The notes below the pieces were generated by a model. The model saw only the letters and a program-made list of their open reading frames with translations, made no database searches and was not told the DNA's origin. From Corythucha ciliata (lineage: Eukaryota; Arthropoda; Insecta; Hemiptera; Tingidae), in NCBI GenBank assembly GCA_038030265.1, contig CM075940.1, positions 5,022,001 to 5,086,000 on the forward strand: 64,000 nt of DNA. The letters run 5' to 3'. Shown here piece after piece: positions 45,084-56,110 of this stretch. Position numbers and translations under genes: made by a program. Positions within the stretch are counted from its first letter, which is position 1; each line of letters opens with the position of its first letter.

Positions 45084-46135
45084 CTGGGGCTAAGACCCTT
45101 GAGCCTAGAGATCAAGGTGCGGGCCATGGAGGCAGCTTACAGGATGGACTGTTTGAGTGGGCAGAGATCAAGCAGTGAGAGGGGGAGAATAGGAGAAGTT
45201 CAGAAGTTTATGCATGAAGTCGCCCCCAAGACCAAGATGATATCTTATCAGGTAGCACAGTTTGCGGATTTTGAGACATCAATCCCAATTAAGCTGAGCG
45301 TAGGGTACGGAACGGGAAGAAATCCGGATGCGGACGACCATACGGTTCTGAAGTGTTACACGAATGGTTCGAGACTGGAAAATGAGGGTGGGCGATCAGG
45401 GGCGGGCATTTACGTGCCCGACCTGATGTTTGAGGAGAGTATCACGCTTGGGACACAAGCGACCGTGTTTCAGGCGGAAGTAATAGCGATTGCGGCATGT
45501 GCAATGGAACTGGGAAAAAGGGGGACAACAGACAGGCGAATAACGATATACTCCGACAGTCGGGCCACCCTCGGTGCTATAGCCCTATAGCCAGGCCGGT
45601 AGTAAAATCCGGGGTGGTAGCGAGCTGCAGGAGAAGTATCAGAGAATTAATAGAAAAGGGGAACGAAGTGACCTTAGGTTGGGTGCCGGGGCATGTGGGT
45701 GTACCGGGCAACGAGAAGGCTGATGAGCTGGCGAAAAAGGGGGCCTCGACCCAATATGTGGGACCGGAACCCGTTTTGGGGGTGTCAAAAGAGTCTGGTT
45801 TGGGAGAGATCAGAGGATGGGCAATAGGCCGCGCTCAGGCGATATGGGAAGAGGAAACCCACTGCCGGCAGGCTAGAGAAGGCATCAAGGGTATGGATAG
45901 GAAAACAATGAAATGGCTGCTTAGCCTAGGGAGGAGACAGACTAGAAGGGTAGTGGGGTACTTCACGGGACATTATGCTGTGGAGAGACACCTATACAAG
46001 ATGAGGGCGGTCAGCAGCCCTATCTGTGGGAAATGCGGATTTGAAGAGGGGACGATGAAACACATAGTGTGTGAATGCGATGGGTACGCAAGGACGAGAT
46101 TTGAAGTTTTTGGGAACGACAGGATCCCTCTCTAG
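45084..46135 (+). pseudogene. LINE RNase H and C-terminal Cys-rich region
   Basis: LGLRPLSLEIKVRAMEAAYR resumes the interrupted ORF2. RNase H follows with the catalytic series CYTNGSR, FQAEVIAI, YSDSRATLGA and, after a frameshift/stop near 45590, WVPGHVGVPGNEKADELA. The end is FTGHYAVERHLYKMRA and CGKCGFEEGTMKHIVCEC, a CxxC-x7-HxxxxC-type finger typical of R1/I-group ORF2 C-termini. RNase H would remove the RNA strand after target-primed reverse transcription. Confidence 0.88.
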
Positions 46136-46335
46136 AATTCTCCCGGACAAATGGGGTTCGGGTCCTGGAGTTTCTCGAGAGGATAGGGAGATTTGAGGAG
46201 CCGTACTAGGCCTTCCGAGTCTGCAGCCCCACGGGGTATGGTGCATGAGCCTACTGATGGCTTTGGCGCCGGCGGGCTCGGCTGGGCTGGGTCCGCGCCC
46301 ACGAAAAAAAAAAAAAAAAAAAATGCACCTCTACG

Positions 46336-49135
46336 TCACACGTGTATCGTGTCAAAAGGTACGAGTAACCCTGGCCTCGAGAACAGTCTAGAGACTCCAC
46401 AAAGAGAGCATTTCTTTCTTCACGCGTTCGCTACTAAGCCAGAAAATAGTGAATTAAACCTTAAAATATGGATTAAAATTGTTGTTTCCGTCCGGTTTCA
46501 GTTGGGAAACGAAACGCTGAAGATGGCGAGCAGCCGAAACTGGTCCGTTAATGACGCACCTCGACGAGGGAAGACTGACAATGTAGGCTCCTAAGGCTAC
46601 GATTTTTTGCATGCGCTACCTTGATCGACGTAGGATCGGCCATTCTATCTCACGGACTTGAAGGCTATTGGATCGGCATGGTCGCCCCCCCACCCTCACC
46701 ACTGTTTGCAACAGAATTGGGCACCCAAAAAACGTGTCAAAGAAGTCGAAATGTTTCTGTGTGAGGGTTAAACGCATTGTCTCAATTTGGGATTTGTCGG
46801 GTTGCGAAGATAAAACTTATAAATTTCTGGGAGTAGAGCTCAAGTTTAGGAAAAGGTGGCTCACTCCGATCTCGCTTTTGAGTCTAGGGAAGGGCAACTG
46901 CCCACCCCTACTACCTTTGGCTACGCCCAATGTTCTGGGCCGAATTAGACAAGTTCGATAGTTTCCTAATTCCCTCTCACAAAGTTTACTCTTGGCTTTA
47001 CACGTTATACGCTTAAGGCTGCTCGAGCTTTAAAGGATTTCTATTTCAACGGTGGCCACTTTTTTCAAAGCGCTTTTTTATTTCTTTAACGGTCACCAAA
47101 ATAACCAGGACAAATGGAAATGTGTGTGCTTGAATAGTTTCAGACATGATTGTTTGTTTTTGAAAGAAATTTGCATCCCTTCGAATATTTAGTGTCTCTG
47201 GAGAAACTCTCGATACCGGAAATGGAGGGGAGAAAAACCTCAAGGTTGTTAACTGGCTGGGAAAAGTCATACCACGCCGGACAGCAACAAATTTTCATCT
47301 AGGTTAATAGAATTTGATATCTTCCCGCTTCATTATCCGTTAAGATGATAATGAATGAGCTTAGAGGTTTTTCCTGAGAGTTTTAGCAAAATTGTAAACT
47401 TGGCGCTATACGTGTGTGGGGCTGTTCCTTATGGTGGGACGGGGAGGCTTCACTACGTGACGCCATGGGAAAAGCCGGATGATTTATGGCGAAACCAGGT
47501 TGTGTTTTATGGTTTCTCCTTTTACAAAAACCGACGGTGAAAATTAATTTATTAATTAAGCACTGATTACGCCAAAGAATAGCTGTACAGGATTTATAAT
47601 AAAATTAAATCAAAATTCGTATTGCAATGTGAAAGTGACTTATTTATTGGACTTCCCATCGAATAAAAGTGTGTGTTTTTTTTTATGAGCTATTTATAAG
47701 GGAGAAAAAACATTTCGGAATAAAACGGAAAAGGGGAAAAAGTTATTATTAGTTTCCTTTGTTCACTGGGCGTTCTTTTAAAATTTGACCCGGGTGTTAA
47801 ATCTTTCGCCCGTTGATTACAGGGAGCGATAAAAGGAAGGGCGGCAATTTTTGACAGGTTTCTTTTATAAGAGATTCCACAATAATTTGCGGGATTGGAG
47901 GGAGAAAAAAGTTGTTGCAACAAATTGTGATTCACCCCACTCCATTTACCCCTTCACCACAAGTATCTTTCGAGTAAGAGAAAATAATAATTAGAAATAA
48001 GAGTCGAGGTTTATGTTTTATCTGGCGCATGAAATATGAATAGGCTGATTAATGGACGTAGAAGGGTTCTCTTGCACGGCCCATGGAATTCACTATTTAT
48101 AACCATTACTAGAAATGGGTAAAGGCATGAAAAATTCTAAAGGAGGAATTCTTTTATGTGAATATGTTCCCAAGAGCCTGGAAATGCAAGCAGGTGTCTA
48201 AGATTCAGTATCTTCGAAAAAGTGGGGAAATGACTCTCAGGAGGTCTCGTTTAACCTTCCTTTATTTATGACTTCAAAACGCTAGGAAATCTGTTAAGTA
48301 ACACGAATGAATCCAAAAATAACTTCTCAGGAAATGATTAGGGCAGGATATATTTTTGAAAAACTGGACTGCTAAAACAGCCTTTAGATATTAAACTTTT
48401 GTAATTAGAAAGAACTCGTTATTGAAAAGCAACGTTCCTGTTAGATACTATTGTCAGGGGGGGGGGGTATATAGCAGTATTTGTTTTATGGAAGGTATTA
48501 AATTTCTGGGCAATAAAGTGGAAACAAGTAGAAGATAAAATGGTCTAACTTAATGAACATCGATTGGGGGACAGAAAGTAACGATCAGTATCAGATCAAT
48601 AAGTACGATTTTTTCGTTGGAATGCTATTCAGTCTCTGGGAAGACAATTTCAAAATTATACAAAGTTTCTTGTGTCCTTGACCCTTCCACTCCTGGAGGG
48701 TGGGAGGGGGAGGGCGTAACCACTCAACTAAGGTGACTGTTGTAAAAATTAATTGAATGGAGACCAAGAGATTGGCTTTTATTCACTTTAAAATTCTACC
48801 GTGAACTGAGAGAAGAAGCAACAAATAAACAAATGGGTGAAATTCACAACATTTCCCCCTTTGTACTTCCATGTTCCCTACGGGAATGGAAGTATTGGAA
48901 CAACCAATCAAAAATTTGTCTTTGAAGCGGGCGAACGTTGAGCAGTCATAGTACTGTACATAATATAACACAACATTCAGCTGACTATATTACTCGATAA
49001 TTTAAAAAAAAACAACTCACAATTTGAATTAAGGCGGAACTTCAAGGTACGCAGAACAAAAGACAAATAATGCAGAATGCATCTTCCGACTAGCATATAT
49101 ATAAATGCTATCGGCATTTCTATCTAGTGCTATCT
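46336..49135. other. No gene supported
   Basis: Includes a fragment with GGCTACGCCC next to poly-C (46685-46930), reminiscent of the short-transposon ends noted at 2566, and AT-rich unique sequence. ORFs of 60-133 codons lack recognisable motifs. Confidence 0.4.
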
Positions 49136-49213
49136 CCACAATGCCTAACCCTGCTAATGTGGGAAATTTGTTCAATATTTCTCACATTGCCTGGCTGTTT
49201 TCAGGCATTGTGG
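49136..49213 (+). ncRNA. 78-nt pre-miRNA-like hairpin
   Basis: CCACAATGCCT pairs with AGGCATTGTGG at the base. After an internal loop AATGTGGGAAAT pairs with ATTTCTCACATT (one G:U/A:C-type flaw) around a 9-nt loop. The shape and length fit a miRNA precursor. The identical outer arms would also fit a short foldback transposon. I do not recognise the arms as a conserved miRNA. Confidence 0.4.
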
Positions 49214-49799
49214 ATAATAAAATAAAATAAAACACGACTCAGGCAAAGTGGGAAATAAAGGAGTCCTTGAAGTTTTCGTTTTTTCGTTCAGAAGTGTGCC
49301 TACTGAGAGTCTTTAGCCAGCAAGATTGCGTATACTGAATTTAACGTCCCTACACTGCACGTGCACGTACTAACGGCTATTAACGAGACCCGACAAAACC
49401 GATTCGCAGGAAGGATCTGGCTCACTGGGACAGTTACGAACCCTGATGAGCGTGAAACGGGGGACTGAGGATGTTGCAGCTAGGCACCACGGCCTCATGT
49501 GACCCGGGTCCTTCCGCAGCTAAATATACATGATTTAGCCGCTATAAAAAACATAATAGACACCCCATTCCTTTCCCCTACAAGAAGAAGGGAAAAGTTC
49601 TCATGTCTACCGGCGACAAATCTTATGATCCACCTCTGCCAGTCATCACAGCCCATCTCAGTGGCGCTGAAACGGTTTCAATGAGGCGTAGAAGATTTCT
49701 TAAAAAGTAACGACCCAAACATATGAGAGCCCCCCCCTCCCCTACCAACACACCACACCACAAACGCCGCCAGCTACCTCGGAGAATGGCAAAAGGTGA

Positions 49800-50490
49800 T
49801 ATGGAGAAAAACGCCAATTCACTGCTATAATTGAAATCTTGAGCTGATAAAATTGAAAAAGTGAACTCGGATTGGGGAAAAGCGCTAATTCGTGGATGAA
49901 GTGTAGGGAAAAATCACTAATTCACGGCTAAAACTGAGAAAAATGCCCATTCGAGGCTATAAAATTGATAAAAACGCTACTTTGCGGTTCAAATTGAGAA
50001 AACACCAATTCGCGGGTTCTGAAGGCAACTTTATGGCTAGGAAAAGAGCCAATTCGCGACACGAATTGAAAAAAACAAACAGAAGGCTGATTAAGGGTTA
50101 GGTCGACAATGTCCGTTTAAGCGTTGCTAAGAGTTGAAACAACTTTGTATTCAAAGTACTAATTTCTGATCGGGATGTAAGCACCTAAGCTCAGCTTAGT
50201 GTTAAACGGAACTTTAAAACCCATGTGGTCGACCTGAGCCTTACAGGTGAAATTGAGACAAATCACTAATGCTCAGCTAAAATTGAGACAAAATTCAATT
50301 CGACGCTAAAATTGAGATAAAGTGCTAATTGGCGGGTAAAACAGAAAACCGTTAATTCATAGCATAATCGAGAAAAATAGCTAATTAGCAGATAACTTAA
50401 GAAAGAGAGCTAAATTGGGGGTAAAGTTTAGCAAAACGCGATTAAAAGGATAAAGCTGACAAAATCACAAATACACGGCTAAAATTTAAA
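49800..50490 (+). repeat. Degenerate minisatellite, family A, field 8 (interrupted)
   Basis: Units such as AAAGCGCTAATTCGTGG and TTCAAATTGAGAAAACACC on either side of a 150-bp inverted-repeat element at 50094-50245. Confidence 0.8.
50094..50245. mobile_element. MITE-like element with AGGTCGAC terminal repeats inside minisatellite field 8
   Basis: The left TAAGGGTTAGGTCGACA and TCCGTTTAA are matched by the reverse complement of the right end (TAAGGCTCAGGTCGACC, TCCGTTTAA). The middle holds a CTAAGCTCAGCTTAG hairpin. It has no coding capacity and interrupts the array, so it is younger than the array. Confidence 0.6.
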
Positions 50491-50519
50491 AAAATTTCGC
50501 TCCGGCAGCTGGCGGTCGG

Positions 50520-51040
50520 AAAGAGTGCATTTCATTTTGTATACGGATACCCTAAGCCGTCCCAGAAGTAGTAATGTTGAGACCATGATTTGTTTCGTTT
50601 ATGTTTGACCCTCCCTCGTACTGTTTGCTGCCGGGTTTGTTTAAGCTGAACTTAATGGGAATCAAAGGCTATTTCAAAATGGAATCATCATACCGAATAT
50701 AATGCTTCTGGAATCAACTGGTGATTTGTAGTGATTTTTTTACCATTTCAACCCCTATTTTCCACCCTCCACCTTGACCGATTTGGCTCAAATGCAATAC
50801 CGACCGGGGCCTTATGACTACTGATTTTTGTGCCAAAGCGCGTTCCGCTAAATTAATTTCTACGAGAGTTATCGTGCTAACAAGGAAACGGCCATATATA
50901 TATATATATATATATAGAAATGTATAGAGATATATATATGAATTCCGGAGACCACTGAATTCGTGTTCTAGAGGTTCTGAAACGTGAAAAAAACATGACA
51001 TGACCCATGTTTGCCACCATCACGACGAGACCAATAGTGC
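50520..51040. other. No gene; (AT)n microsatellite
   Basis: Unique-looking sequence with an (AT)n run at 50894-50916. Confidence 0.5.
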
Positions 51041-51049
51041 ATTTTCAGA

Positions 51050-51600
51050 ATGAAATGCACTAAAAGCCCTAATTCAAGGTACAAATTGGAAAAATTGCTA
51101 ATTCACGAGAAAAAAATTGAGACAAGTCACCAATTCACCGCTAAAATTGGCACAAACGTTAATTCACGGCAAAAATTGAGGGAAAATGCTAATCGGAGGC
51201 TAAAACAGAGACATACGCTTATTCATAACTACAATTCAGAAAAATCGTACCTGATTCGCGGATAGAGTGAGAAAAATGCTAACAAAAAAACCTCTAGAAT
51301 TGAAAAAAAATTGAAAAAAAAAGGTTAACTCAGATTTAAAATTGAGAAAAGTGTGAATCGATCGCTAAAACAGAGAACAACGCTAATTCACGGTCAAAAT
51401 TGAGAACGAACGCTGATCGCCATCGCGGCTATAAAATTGAAAATGTCAGCGATTAATCACTGCTACCGCGAAATACCCCTAATTCGTGGTTTTTTAAGGC
51501 AACTTCATGACTACAATTTTACTACTTGCGGCTAATATTGAGAGTATGGACTCATTTGTCTTCAAACTTGAGAAAAGTACGCACAAAAATTCTCAAGGCA
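51050..51600 (+). repeat. Degenerate minisatellite, family A, field 9
   Basis: About eighteen units, A-rich strand up, for example GCTAATTCACGAG, CACCGCTAAAATTGGC and AATTCACGGCAAAAATTGAG. Confidence 0.8.
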
Positions 51601-51617
51601 ACCAGTACGGCGTGGCG

Positions 51618-51720
51618 CAATTTAAATAACTGTTCGTCAGGTATTGAAGGGGTCATAATTTCCCTGGCTCTATTTTGAAACTCTCAAAGTTTGCGAAATA
51701 ACGAACAGTTATTTAAATTG
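51618..51720. repeat. 20-bp perfect inverted repeat upstream of hammerhead copy 3
   Basis: CAATTTAAATAACTGTTCGT at 51618-51637 and its exact complement at 51701-51720, 63 bp apart. It ends 6 bp before the hammerhead motif. Confidence 0.75.
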
Positions 51721-51726
51721 TGAAAT

Positions 51727-51765
51727 ACCACTGAGGATGACTCGGGGAGTCGAAAACGTTTTGGT
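51727..51765 (+). ncRNA. Hammerhead ribozyme motif, Penelope-type, copy 3
   Basis: ACCA (stem I), CTGAGGA, stem II GACTC-GGG-GAGTC (perfect), GAA, palindromic AACGTT as stem III, T at the cleavage position, then TGGT closing stem I. Every core element is present and both stems I (4 bp) and II (5 bp) pair perfectly, so this is structurally the cleanest of the three. The sequence then runs into AAATAAATCG. No Penelope coding sequence is adjacent. Confidence 0.75.
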
Positions 51766-51859
51766 TCAAAACAAGAAATAAATCGTTGAGGGAGACCACC
51801 TTGATTTTATATGTAAATTCGAAATCAACCCCACCACTCTGCACTTCATCATGATTGAA

Positions 51860-52306
51860 AATAGGAGGCTGAAATTGAGAAGGCGCGCAATGTGCTAGTC
51901 TAGGGGCAAGAGCGTGGCAAAAAGTTTGAAAACAGCGCTAATATTCACGGCTGAAATAGTGGAAAAGCGCCAATTCGCGGCTGACATTCAGATAATATGG
52001 TAATTCGTGGAATTCACAGTTAAAAGGGAGAAAAGGCGTAAATTCGCGGCTAAGGTTGACAAAAAACACTCATTAGCGGCTAAAATGAAGAAAAAAAAAA
52101 CATTCACGGATAAATCTGAGAAAAGCTGCTGATTCCCCGCGAGGTTAAAATTGAGTAAAAGATTCGCAACAGAAACTAGGAGATAACTCGCGGTTAAAAT
52201 CGAGAAAAAACGTTAATTAACGGATCTTTTTGGGAAAACTTACGTGGCTGAAAATGAGAAAAACCGCTAATGCCCGGCTGAATCAAGATTAAGCGTTCAC
52301 TCCGAG

Positions 52307-52360
<54 letters not shown>

Positions 52361-52380
52361 CTAACTCGCGGATCAAGTAG
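51860..52380 (+). repeat. Degenerate minisatellite, family A, field 10, with A50 tract
   Basis: About sixteen units of family A, A-rich strand up. A single uninterrupted run of 50 A at 52309-52358 sits where a unit's terminal A5 would be, followed by GCTAACTCGCGG, so it looks like expansion inside a unit and not a retroposon tail. Confidence 0.8.
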
Positions 52381-53728
52381 ACAGTTTTTAATTTGCATTT
52401 CTTAATATATTTGTTTTTTTAATTTTTCGATTTGTTTTGTTGAAAACCGTATAAAACGAGGAATTCCATCAAAAAAACGTCGAAGTCTTCATTATCATTT
52501 ATTCTTAAGCTTGGAGCTTGAACTGACACGTGACTAAGGGGCGTCAAAGGTTGGTTTGGCCGAGGGAGAGAGACATTTTCAAAAAGCTACGCCACTGATT
52601 CTATACACGACGATAGGAGTGAGGTGCTCCAAGACTCACCACCCCTTCTTCTTTGGTATGTTTGGGATGTTGTTGTGTGCTCTAATGTCGTCAAGTGTGG
52701 AGCTCGGCCCTCTACTTCAATGCCACGAGGATAGCTGTTCGACAATGTTATAAGTTTGAAGGGGAGTATCTCCGAGTTGATGAGAATTCGTCACCGAATA
52801 GCAAATGGCTCCCAAGTTCATAAAAAAAAAACTGTTGTTTTTATAGGTGGGACTGTGAGGCCCAATTTCCCCTCTTTCTATAATGAGCCACCCCTCTCGG
52901 ACCACTTCCCCAAACACAGTAGTCATCCTTCTTCAATAGTGGCTTGGAAGATTGAGCGATGCATTTCCCCTGAAGTTCACCTTATAATGTAAATTACAGG
53001 GTGGGCAGGGAGGGGGGGATCATTAAAGGCAGTCGAACAGAGGAGGCTTGCCTCCTCATTATTGACCTATTTGTCATCATGAGGTTCCTGGTGGCAGGCA
53101 GAGAGTTTGAATATGTATGTAGACTTTCATCAATAATGTAACCTTCAGCCGCATAACAAGTAACGTTGACCGAATCACTTGATTATGACCAGTCAGCCGT
53201 ATATTTCAATGAAATTTGTCTCCAGGTGGTTTAACGACTACTAGATTATCCTCTAAGAGTTTTAAATTATTTTATTGGGAGAGAAAATAAGAGAGTGGAA
53301 GCTTTTGAATGGCCTAAGAAAGAATGTCCATTCGAATATATTTAGACCAGATTTTAAAACTTCAATACCGGTCATTATTTGGAATGAGCTCTTCCCGTGT
53401 AGCGTGCGTGTACTGTGGTCTTACGAACCCGTATATTCCTCCTTATATTTTATTTATTAATAATTTCTTAATTTGTAGCGGTTTTGTTGCAGCTAGTACA
53501 TGATCGTGCAGATAGTGATTGGGGCTTTTTAGTGTTCTTATTTTAGTAAACATTTTCTTAACTATACAAGCTATGAAATTCAATACATAAATGTAAATTT
53601 CAAGAAGTTTGAAGCATGTACAGTCGTAAATCAAAAAACTCATTGAATAGTCCAGAAAGTAACGCAAGGCAAGAGTGATAATCTAACACGACAATCCAAT
53701 TAAATCTTCGTACTTCATGACGTATTTT
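52381..53728. other. No gene supported
   Basis: AT-rich sequence with several ORFs of 60-78 codons on both strands without recognisable domains. Confidence 0.4.
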
Positions 53729-53753
53729 AGCCCTTATAGTGACTATAAGGGCT
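53729..53753. repeat. Perfect 25-bp palindrome
   Basis: AGCCCTTATAGT, a central G, then ACTATAAGGGCT. Confidence 0.7.
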
Positions 53754-55659
53754 ATATATTTTGACGCGACACACCTGTAATATGCTTTCATGAATTAAAC
53801 ATCATGCGAGAAATCCCCGAAGAAAATCCTCGTCGTTATCGTCGCTAAATCATAGCGTTACTAATGAATGGAGGCCATAGAATATAAACAGTTTCAGATA
53901 AAAGGACGAGCGCTCAACTTTTCATGGGTTGTGCAACAAGTTCAACAATTCTGTTGCTCAAACCGCCGAGGCATAAGCGGTGCTGGCCACCGCTATGAAA
54001 TTCGACGCCCGAGCTGTTGTTCGTTGAGTCAACAAAACGAATTGAAAGAGGAATATTTTGAGAAGAGCAAGGGGGCGGGAGAATGACTAAACTCATATAT
54101 TATTATTTTTTCTTTTTTTTTTAGTCACTGTTGCAATATTGCCAGCGGTACTATATTCGAAAATAGATTCGAGTGGCAAAATCCCCGTTTTCATACTTAA
54201 ATACTTCAATTAACCTTTCGTAACTAATTCCCTATAATGAAGAACCCCACAATTCTAATGTGCGCTGTGCACCACATTAAAATCCTCGTTTTCCACCTGA
54301 TACGCCGGCGGCCATCGAGAGCTCATTGGAATTCTATCGAATAATTCCTTATTCAGCTTATTTTTGAAATTCAGCAACTCAGGGGGTGCTTAAACACACT
54401 CGCTCAAATGCGTTTCCCTCACTCATATCTCCCGGCACGTGGTGAGGATATGTTTCGCTTTGTAATGTAGGTATAAAAATATTATTAATCTTTCGTGACG
54501 GAAGAGAGGACGTGCTTGGTTATCAGCGATACGCAACTCAGGGTTTACTTAGACCATTTTTTCCTCTCTCACTCACCCTCTCACACGCCCTCCCTGTCGC
54601 CTTTCAGCGACCGTTATATTTTTGTCGAAGGGGCTAAATATATTGATCTTGATGGTGCCGAAGGAATACCGCAGGATAACCTAAAAATAAGATTTTTAAT
54701 TATTCAACCAGTGTCACAGCATCAGCAAAACGTTGTATTTGATTTCAACAGCATGTTCTACAGCACCGCCTCCACTATTACCCACCAACTCTACCCTGTA
54801 TCTTTAATTTTATTGTAAATCCCAAAAAAGGATGGCGGAGAGGGGGAAAAAACAGGGAGACCGGGAAAACTTGACTTGGTCTGCATTATGCGAATTCCAA
54901 TAAAAAGGCGTCTCGGTCCTGAAATACCCACCTGACCTAGTTATCCTGCTAGCTATATATTGCCCTTTTTTCTTCTTTATAACGGCCCCGATTTCTGGTC
55001 CCCCAAACAAAATGGCATAGCATTTATATTGTGATGTATTTGAGCTACAAATCTTTTTAGACTATAATAAAAGGTATTTGTTTCTGGTTTCATTGTGACT
55101 GCTTGCGCATAAAAAAAGGTTCAATTTCATTTACGTCACACAACTGATAATGAAACTATTTTACGACTTTTCTACGCTGAAAGAAGCACGGGGTTGACTA
55201 GATTTTCTCTCTTGAAATGTAGCGTATTTTATGGGTTGTGACTTTCAGTTTGGTTGAAGACTTGGGCAGTATTCAAACGAGGGCAAAGCGTAGGCTGAAA
55301 TGAACTTAAAAGCACTATGTATTTTCAAAGTTTTTGTCGCCACAAGAAACTGAAAAGATAAGTTCCAAATGGCCCTTCCACCCTCTTTTACCCGTAAAAC
55401 AAAACTATTCAACTGTAATTCTGCTCAAGAGGAGGGGGGCGGGGGCGTATACGACTTTAATTTTTCGGTGTTTGCTGTAAACGACTCGAAGTATTTATGC
55501 TTCATGAGAGTCAAATCTTCAGGCAGCATTGCCAGTTTTCAAACGCCAATCACCCTAAATTCACAGTTTCCTCCCCTAATTGGGCTGACTACGAGGACAA
55601 AGACTCATTTTCCCTCGCGATCCGTTAATTTATGACCCTCCCCCAACTCACCAAGAAGG
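53754..55659. other. No gene supported
   Basis: Unique-looking AT-rich sequence; the 107-codon frame at 54495-54818 has no recognisable domain. Confidence 0.4.
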
Positions 55660-56110
55660 TTCTCTTGATTACAGCCAAAATCTTCAAATTCGTTTTTTTG
55701 AACGAGCTCAACTCGCGACTTTGTTTTTTGAGGGAACTAAAGCAGCGAAATTTGGTTTCTGAGAAACCAAAAAAGAGCTAAATTTGATTCTACATAGAAA
55801 GAGCCCAACCCCATGTAGTTCGTTTTCTGAGTACCCAAGCTCACGAAATTACCCTCAGAGTCGAAGTCTGAAGTGATTTCTCGAGTTAACAAAGGCAAAA
55901 ATCCATTTTTCCGTTTTGAATCATACAGCACGAAAATCACTCCGCCAGTGGTCCTGTAGTTTGGCTTTAAAAACGCCAATTTCGTGGGTCTGCAGTCTGG
56001 CTCACTAAAAACCCAATTTGGACCCATCAAATAGGTTTGCCCTACGAAATTTGGTGTCGGGGGCGGGGGGGTCAATCACATGATATTTGTTTTTGAATGA
56101 GACAACCGTA
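55660..56110 (-). repeat. Degenerate minisatellite, family B, field
   Basis: Repeated GCGAAATTTGG, ACGAAATTACC and CGCCAATTTCGTGGG units with GAGCC/GGCTC between them, spaced about 30 bp. Open frames here (minus, 55737-56075) are repeat shadows. Confidence 0.65.

Larger units (their letters stand above)
41021..46322 (+). mobile_element. R1/I-group LINE, both ends present, internally deleted, with nested LINE
   Basis: The element is bounded by a 13-bp target-site duplication ATGCACCTCTACG at 41008-41020 and 46323-46335. It ends in poly-A (46304-46322). It carries ORF1, an apurinic-type endonuclease remnant, reverse transcriptase, RNase H and a C-terminal Cys-rich stretch, as in the R1/I group. 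Without the 1.3-kb insertion it is about 4 kb, short for the group, because ORF1's zinc-knuckle end and the first half of the endonuclease are deleted. Several frameshifts make it inactive. The site is not ribosomal DNA. Confidence 0.88.
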
